DNA from: Rhyacophila brunnea
Taxonomy: Eukaryota > Arthropoda > Insecta > Trichoptera > Rhyacophilidae
DNA length: 64,000 bases
Direction: 5' to 3'
NCBI GenBank assembly: GCA_022495005.1
Contig: JAGYXB010000449.1
Location: 372,001-436,000, forward strand
Position 1 is the first letter of the stretch; each line of letters starts with the position of its first letter. Below are positions 61,401-64,000 of this stretch, one piece after another. The position numbers were made by a program, and so were the translations under genes. The notes beneath the pieces are model-generated. The model worked only from the letters and a program-made list of their open reading frames with translations, ran no database searches and was not told the DNA's origin.

Positions 61401-62298
61401 ACGAAATAAGAACAAATACTGCCATCAAATATAATTATGAAAGAGAAGAATAGATGAAACGTTAAACATATTTCGTTTTAGAAAATTCGTAGGAAATATA
61501 TTGTACTTACATAATATATTATATGCACTACTTTTGTATTTTTAATACAAATGTTACTGATACTATATTGGACTAACTTTAAAGTTAATTTCCGCTACGT
61601 GTCTTACGAATCAATGGTCTTATAGTCATACAGAATGTTTTCTATCTCTTGAAAGATTTACATTGCAAATTAAAACGAGATTCATTTTTTAGGATAAGGT
61701 GGGGAGCTTTATGGGATTTCTCACGAAGGCGGCCGTGTTCCTTAAAGCGGACCAGATCTTTATTGATTAAGTGAATGAACATTTTTATTCTCGAAGAATA
61801 CGATTGGCACAATTCCTTCACAATATGTACTCTATAAAGTGGTTTTGAAACAAGGTTTTTGTGAATTATTCTTCAATAATATTTATAATTTTATTGTTGG
61901 TAAAAACTGTCGTTGATCATCATTCGTTATCATAATCGTCATAACGAACGATTATGATAACGAATACGTCATAAAGAAAGTCTATAAATATTTTGAACTT
62001 TGTAAATTTTTATTGTCTCTTGAGTGTTGTATGTATATGTATAATCAATATTTATTATCATTAAACGGTTTTTCCAGTTTATTTACAGCATCCCTATGAG
62101 AATTATTAAATAATTACATCACATACCTTCAAATGTAGCCATTCCTTTGACTTGAGGGACGTATGGCGTATTATAGTGTCCATTACAGACCATGACAGCG
62201 TCAAACTTTTCAGTAATGTCATCGTGGCTGTTCAGGTTGTTGTACTGGATCTCCCAGCCATCTCCTGATGGCTTGATCAGCTTTACGAAATGGTTGAA
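43304..62298 (-). CDS. Gene 2: flavin-containing monooxygenase (FMO), N-terminus outside the window
   Basis: FMOs use FAD and NADPH to oxygenate N- and S-containing substrates, usually at the ER. Exons on the minus strand are 62298-62127, 60704-60429, 58511-58348 and 56349-56206, then 52561-52382 or 43495-43304. All junctions keep phase. Fragment length is 311 or 315 residues depending on the last exon. Motifs are F-x-G-x-x-x-H-x-x-x-Y at residues 56-66 (split by an intron), GAGPSG at 81-86 and FFCTGY at 146-151. The N-terminal FAD-binding GxGxxG part (about 110-120 residues in insect FMOs) is not in 62299-64000. Family assignment is secure. The orthologue and substrate are not known. Confidence 0.96.
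43640..43790 (+). repeat. Repeat shared with 57760-57890
   Basis: GGGTGGTAAATCGAGGAGAA-TCATTTGGTATA and ATTTTTCCATTAAAAA match GGGCGGCAAATCGAGGAGAA-TCATTAGGTATA and CTTTCCATTAAAAA at 57760-57890. Confidence 0.6.
43950..45627. mobile_element. 1.68-kb DNA element with TA flanks and repeated CCCGAATATCC motif
   Basis: Terminal inverted repeats are CGTCGCTATAGGATTTGTTT-CCCGAATA at the left and the same inverted at the right (one mismatch near the tip), with TA on each side. CCCGAATATCC-type motifs occur near both ends (about 43978, 44140, 44216, 45361, 45393), as transposase-binding repeats often do. The only long frame (44109-44474) shows no recognisable transposase. Probably non-autonomous, Tc1/mariner-pogo-like. 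Confidence 0.65.
45628..49177. other. Repeat-derived and AT-rich interval between E2 and E1
   Basis: 45640-45750 resembles 26100-26260 (GTTTTGTTACG-CAAA-AAGTATA and ACACACCGATTTTTTT), so the 1.68-kb element may have landed in an older repeat. 47065-47211 is a foldback. No exon seen. Confidence 0.45.
47065..47211. mobile_element. 147-bp foldback sequence
   Basis: ATAATTTAATAATAATCA-GG...TTTCAATGGGGCATT on the left is inverted on the right (AATGTCCCATTGAAGCAGACGAC...TGATTATTATTAAATTAT). Confidence 0.6.
49178..49357 (+). repeat. tRNA-derived SINE, family S copy 3 (5' truncated)
   Basis: Starts inside the tRNA-like head (ACAACGTCGTGGGTCCCAGG), keeps box B and ends after ACCTCCACTCTGTGAAGGCC. 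Box A is missing. Confidence 0.82.
50071..50286. mobile_element. 216-bp foldback element
   Basis: Left ACACAAGGCGACTATCGACA-GTAG, right inverted ACACAAGGCTATCGACGGTAG. Inner arms GCCGTTTAAACTGTC and GACGGCTAA-type sequence also pair. In the E1-E2 interval. Confidence 0.6.
50941..51140 (+). repeat. Tandem duplication (80 and 120 bp units)
   Basis: Both units begin TTTTTGTCGGGTCTGCCGAA and end ATTGCTATAAATTCCCGATGC. The second (51021-51140) has a 40-bp insertion with TTCGAACGGGTTCACTC. Not explained by any transposon ends. Confidence 0.7.
51551..51873 (-). repeat. Interspersed repeat family D copy 4, inverted
   Basis: Starts ACCGTGTCCGGAAACTTGTG and runs through the reverse complement of the family core with GGTTAGGTTAGGTTATG. 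The distal arm is missing. Confidence 0.8.
52284..52289 (-). promoter_or_regulatory. Polyadenylation signal for FMO E1
   Basis: AATAAA on the minus strand (TTTATT on +), about 95 bp past the E1 stop. Position and sequence fit a poly(A) signal. Use is not shown. Confidence 0.4.
52382..52561 (-). CDS. FMO terminal exon E1 (proximal)
   Basis: The acceptor AACCCAG has a weak pyrimidine tract. Begins ESYYNGISDEAGLDRLPPVM and ends FTYCHISEL with TAA at 52382-52384 (59 codons plus stop). It is the nearer of two homologous last exons, about 46% identical to E2 over the first 50 residues by my count. It differs from the usual insect FMO ending in having VCDQND in place of an acidic I-x-DDD motif. A minus-strand AATAAA lies about 95 bp downstream. 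Confidence 0.9.
   Translation of the reverse strand, partial: ESYYNGISDEAGLDRLPPVMTSIHNTSSQMFLDDLPNFRDYVFKVCDQNDFTYCHISEL
52654..52876. mobile_element. 223-bp hAT MITE
   Basis: Starts CAGGGCTCGAAATGGACCGG and ends with an inverted CAGTGCTTGAAATAG. Flanked by AATAGATT and GATAGATT (7 of 8). Same family as 62688-62929. It lies only 92 bp upstream (in minus sense) of FMO exon E1. Confidence 0.8.
53040..53626 (+). mobile_element. Possible pogo/Tigger-like 3' fragment
   Basis: The right end TCCGTTATATCGAGGTTCTACTG before TA is the widespread CAGTAGAACCTCGATATAACG terminal repeat of pogo/Tigger-type elements. Upstream frames include IESEIADEVMILEKEAGS and LDDLILSVDYSSDNEIQLYY, possibly a transposase C-terminus with stops. 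The left end was not found. Confidence 0.45.
53700..53860 (+). mobile_element. Possible Penelope-type retroelement fragment with hammerhead-like core
   Basis: CTGAAGATGCCGAAAGGCGA-AACCCGGGTCGC recurs, degraded, at 59515-59600 together with AAAAAACGACT-AAATGGAAT, so it is a repeat. Core geometry is detailed in the nested entry. Penelope-like elements are known to carry hammerhead motifs in their terminal regions, which is why I suggest that class. No reverse transcriptase is present. Confidence 0.45.
53751..53780 (+). ncRNA. Candidate minimal hammerhead ribozyme core
   Basis: CUGAAGA (CUGANGA) at 53751-53757, helix II GCC-GAAA-GGC at 53759-53768, GAAA at 53769-53772, and helix III A-CCC/GGG-U at 53772-53779 with no loop. 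Cleavage would follow C53780 (GUC). Helix I has only two clear pairs (C53750-G53781, G53749-C53782) and one base (U53758) is bulged. The core is intact, the helices are minimal, and activity is not shown. Confidence 0.4.
54075..54410 (+). repeat. Interspersed repeat family E, two copies in tandem
   Basis: 54075-54215 (GGTTTGGTTAGGCACGGTTT start) is followed by 54235-54410 (GGCCTGGTTTAGGCAGGGCT start, ending CCACCCATCGCCACTGC). Both run in the same direction in an FMO intron. Confidence 0.7.
54799..55167 (-). repeat. Interspersed repeat family D copy 5, inverted
   Basis: Starts TCTGTGTCCGGAAATTTGTA and ends TTTACATGTAACC. It carries GTTAGGTTGGGTTAGG. In an FMO intron. Confidence 0.8.
56206..56349 (-). 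CDS. FMO exon D (48 codons)
   Basis: The acceptor is CACTTCTAG and the donor is GATCAG|GTAAAC. Reads VRFFIRALEGHFQLPSKTEM, then YEVSEAEIAEREQRGYTNRQ and AHMMGPDQ. The LPSK and RQAHMMG elements are typical of insect FMOs. It was found by following phase and is too short to stand out as an ORF. It joins C before it and either terminal exon after it in phase 0. Confidence 0.95.
56434..56660 (+). repeat. tRNA-derived SINE, family S copy 4
   Basis: Full length: GGCAGAGAGGCTTAAGCGTC head, diverged box B (GATTCGAATCT), shared body and GGATCGGACATGGTACT end. It lies in the FMO intron right beside the direct repeat that begins at 56661. Confidence 0.85.
56661..57051 (+). repeat. About 390-bp direct repeat, copy 1
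   Basis: AAATAATTACAAGATAAAAA, TTCTGTTGAATCATATAAAC, ATTTCCATAGTAACGCACGT, TTAGTTGCTAGGACCC and TTCAAATGTCT-GCTAGTCGGGA are all repeated in order at 63191-63610. Both copies are in FMO introns. Confidence 0.8.
57228..57385 (+). repeat. Interspersed repeat family E copy 5
   Basis: GGCTTGGTTTAGACGAGGTT, CCAGGACCATCTGCAATAT, TATGACAGACAAAGTTTAG and ACTCCACCCTTA define it as family E. Confidence 0.7.
57435..57746. mobile_element. 312-bp palindromic MITE with TTA duplication
   Basis: The left end TGGGTCTATTCTATATTTAT-CGACCGCTAAAGTGATAAAG is matched in inverted form by the right end over about 60 bp, and inner arms with GCACTTATTGTAACAATTAC also pair. TTA lies at both borders (57432-57434, 57747-57749). 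A 3-bp TTA duplication again fits PIF/Harbinger-like insertion. Confidence 0.8.
57760..57890 (+). repeat. Repeat shared with 43640-43790
   Basis: Second copy of the CGAGGAGAATCATT block, inside an FMO intron right after the 312-bp palindromic element. The minus ORF at 57867-58211 that follows it has no recognisable domain. Confidence 0.55.
58348..58511 (-). CDS. FMO exon C
   Basis: The acceptor is TTTTTTACAG and the donor is TACAG|GTAATT. Reads YLYNFPFLDPSCGIKVEENF, VQPLYKHMVNIEHPTMCLVG, then IPYYVCAFSMFDLQ. This is the conserved FMO region that follows the FATGY-like motif. Confidence 0.97.
58687..59355 (+). mobile_element. Internally deleted copy of the 7475-8699 hAT, inverted
   Basis: Starts GGTGAGTTGGAAATACTGTC-ACCAGTTTGTA and ends CGACCAGTTTTCCCACCTCTA, the reverse complement of the larger element's ends. 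The BED-finger ORF is missing. Flanks CAGACTAA and CAGCTAAA are only partly alike. Confidence 0.8.
59505..59620 (+). repeat. Degraded second copy of the 53700 repeat
   Basis: GATGCCAAAAGGCGAA-CCCCGGGTCGCAAAAAACGACTC matches 53756-53795 but has lost the CUGA and GAAA elements. No ribozyme is expected from it. Confidence 0.6.
60429..60704 (-). CDS. FMO exon B, NADPH-binding domain
   Basis: The acceptor is TTTTTAG and the donor is CACAG|GTTAGT. Begins EIMHSHDYRVPEVFAGSRV, completes the FMO signature, then has the dinucleotide-binding fold VLVIGAGPSGMDIALEIAS. Ends with DIDAVFFCT, the start of the FATGY-like motif. Confidence 0.97.
60705..62126. other. FMO intron A-B, nothing clear
   Basis: Contains a short perfect palindrome around 61920-61965 (ATCATTCGTTATCATAATCG and its inverse). 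No repeat family member or exon recognised. Confidence 0.45.
62127..62298 (-). CDS. FMO exon A
   Basis: The acceptor is AATATTTCAG and the donor is GAAG|GTATGT. Begins FNHFVKLIKPSGDGWEIQYN and contains FDAVMVCNGHYNTPYVPQV, the FMO segment before the NADPH domain, ending MATFEG. Phase 0 at its start, one base carried over at its end. The upstream partner exon lies beyond 64000. Confidence 0.95.
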
Positions 62299-62687
62299 CT
62301 GAAATATTAAGATATCCAAATAAGTTGAGAAAACTGATAGCTTTTATTATGATTAGAAAGATAATAGGTATATTATTGTAAGAATACATGTTTGCTAGCC
62401 AAATAATTTAAATTGGGATGGAAGCGCTGGTTAAACCATGTCTCAATGATATCATTTTGAATGTGTTGACTTTTGTGAGTTCAGATTCTCATGGAGTCTC
62501 TGTATGAATAACAAAGCCAAGAACTGGTGGTTTCACTGCGTATTCAGATACATCCTCGTTGTTGAAGAAATTTATGGAGCTGACATCATGCATAAGAGAT
62601 TAGACATATTATTGAGTGGTAGCCAAGACCCTTAGGTAGTAATATGGAGATAGTTATAGCAATTTTATAGTTAGGTTAGTCAAGATT

Positions 62688-62929
62688 CAGCGCTCGAAAT
62701 GGAAAAGTTTACGAACCGGAGCACTCGACATTTTTCTGAAGATATTTACATATTTATCAAATTGTATTTATTATGTATTTCATAAAAATAAGTGTGTTTG
62801 ATTTTCTATTTATATGGATTATCTAGTTTAGACGATCAAATTATTTTGTCCACGAGACGGAGCGATAGTTTTACCGATTTCACGAACAGGAACGGCGCTC
62901 CTGTGCGCTCCGGTCCATTTCGAGCCCTG
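62688..62929. mobile_element. 242-bp hAT MITE with exact 8-bp duplication
   Basis: Starts CAGCGCTCGAAATGGAAAAG and ends (inverted) CAGGGCTCGAAATGGACCGG. TCAAGATT flanks both sides (62680-62687, 62930-62937). Same family as 52654 but inserted in the opposite orientation. Confidence 0.88.
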
Positions 62930-62966
62930 TCAAGATTCAAGATTGAACCTAATCTAGGTATGGGGA

Positions 62967-63171
62967 TGCATGGCACCCACAAAGGAGGGCTAATATAGGA
63001 CTCTAGCCTAGGGGCCCGGCGTGGCGGATCGACCAGATAAGCGAGATAAACACACTTCACAAATTAGTTATAATGGTAAAAACTGTGGCGCTATTTCACT
63101 TGAGATATTTTAACATTTTAAAACATGATGTTGTGCAATGTGATTTTTGATTGATGTGTGTCGATACTCAA
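62967..63171 (-). repeat. Interspersed repeat, copy 2
   Basis: Reverse complement of the repeat at 25095-25312, with GGCGTGGCGGATCGACCAG matching the block around 25224. It lies next to the hAT MITE ending at 62929. Confidence 0.65.
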
Positions 63172-63190
63172 CAACTTCAAATTGATTTAT

Positions 63191-63610
63191 TAAATAATTA
63201 CAAGATAAAAATAACTTTTTATATACAACGTTTTTAAATTTTCTGTTGAATCATATAAACTTGACTTGACTAGCTTAAACGATCAAAAAAAATTGTACTT
63301 GATAGAAATACTGAATAAATATATTGAAATGTCATTTTGACACGTCATATTGATTTCCATAGTAACGCACGTATATATTAATATTAATAATTTAGTTGCT
63401 AGGACCCACTTAGCAACCAACAATAGTTTTAATTTTTACGGATTTCTTCCAAAATAACTTTTCATACAAAACAGAATTAACTGAAAATGAAGTCAATTCT
63501 ACTTAAAGATGGCTAAAAGTATTTAAAAAAAATGCATTGGCATCGTGTTCTGATAATATATTCTAAAAGTTTCAAATGTCTAACTAGTCGGGAAGTTAGT
63601 TAAAAATCTA
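63191..63610 (+). repeat. About 420-bp direct repeat, copy 2
   Basis: Collinear with 56661-57051, with small insertions (TTAATATTAATAATTTAG, and 40 bp after CAACAATAG). No coding potential. Confidence 0.8.
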
Positions 63611-64000
63611 TTGCAAGATTTGTACCGGACAAATAAGAATATGAGCTAAGAAAAACGTTGTAGAATACAAAAAAATCGTTAAAAATACAATGAATCCACA
63701 GAACAGATAATAAATAGAATTCCGATAGGCTATGTTCAATACGCTACATTTTGATGTAGGGTTTTGAATGTGTGAGTGTCCTGCGAAAATGAAGCACGCA
63801 TTATGCACGTGCAATAGTATGTGTAATACACCAATATTAAATTAGCGTCAATGCATAAACCGATTGCAGTTGTCAGTATTTGACGTATGACGTATTCTTG
63901 ACAAGTTTTTAAGTTTATCGTGGATTCTTCCTTACTCTAGATCGGTTACCAACTACTCCTTACCCATTAGGTATTTCAGTTCACATTATTTCTGAGTTCC

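Noticed and set aside
1..64000. CRISPR arrays, operons, prokaryotic signals
   Set aside because: None seen. Intron structure and SINEs show a eukaryotic nuclear sequence.

Overview
The window is nuclear DNA from an insect. It is AT-rich, its genes are split by introns with GT..AG borders, and it is full of tRNA-derived SINEs, short foldback DNA transposons and decayed LINE pieces. Several repeat copies carry TTAGG-like runs. The order of insect cannot be fixed from the sequence.

Two protein-coding genes can be reconstructed. Gene 1 (+ strand, exons from 6099 to the stop at 26486-26488) has 20 exons in the window. Every junction keeps the reading frame, giving a 1130-residue C-terminal fragment. 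It encodes a multi-pass membrane protein with a helical, charged N-terminal part, a hydrophobic core encoded by the exons at 16427, 18221 and 19246, a charged cytosol-like middle and a Pro/Ser/Thr-rich tail. I do not recognise the family. Its 5' exons are not convincingly visible and may lie upstream of the window. A phase-compatible possible alternative first exon lies at 23552-23709.

Gene 2 (- strand, 62298 down to 52382 or 43304) is a flavin-containing monooxygenase (FMO). The FMO signature F-x-G-x-x-x-H-x-x-x-Y, the NADPH-binding GAGPSG and the FFCTGY motif are all present. The N-terminal FAD-binding exons lie beyond 64000. The 3' end is unusual. Two homologous terminal exons, each with its own stop codon and a phase-0 acceptor starting with Glu, lie 9 kb apart (52382-52561 and 43304-43495). 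They would give alternative C-termini, or one of them is a relic.

Region by region: 1-6098 has repeats, a 184-bp foldback element and one exon-like minus ORF. 6099-26488 is gene 1, its introns loaded with transposons (a 1.2-kb hAT with exact 8-bp target duplication, two Tigger/pogo elements, several MITEs and SINEs, LINE scraps). 26489-43303 is a gene-poor interval of repeats and LINE fragments. 43304-62298 is the FMO gene and its large repeat-filled introns, including a 1.68-kb TA-flanked element, hAT MITEs, a possible Penelope-type fragment with a hammerhead-ribozyme-like core, and a 312-bp palindromic element. 62299-64000 is FMO intron with more repeats.
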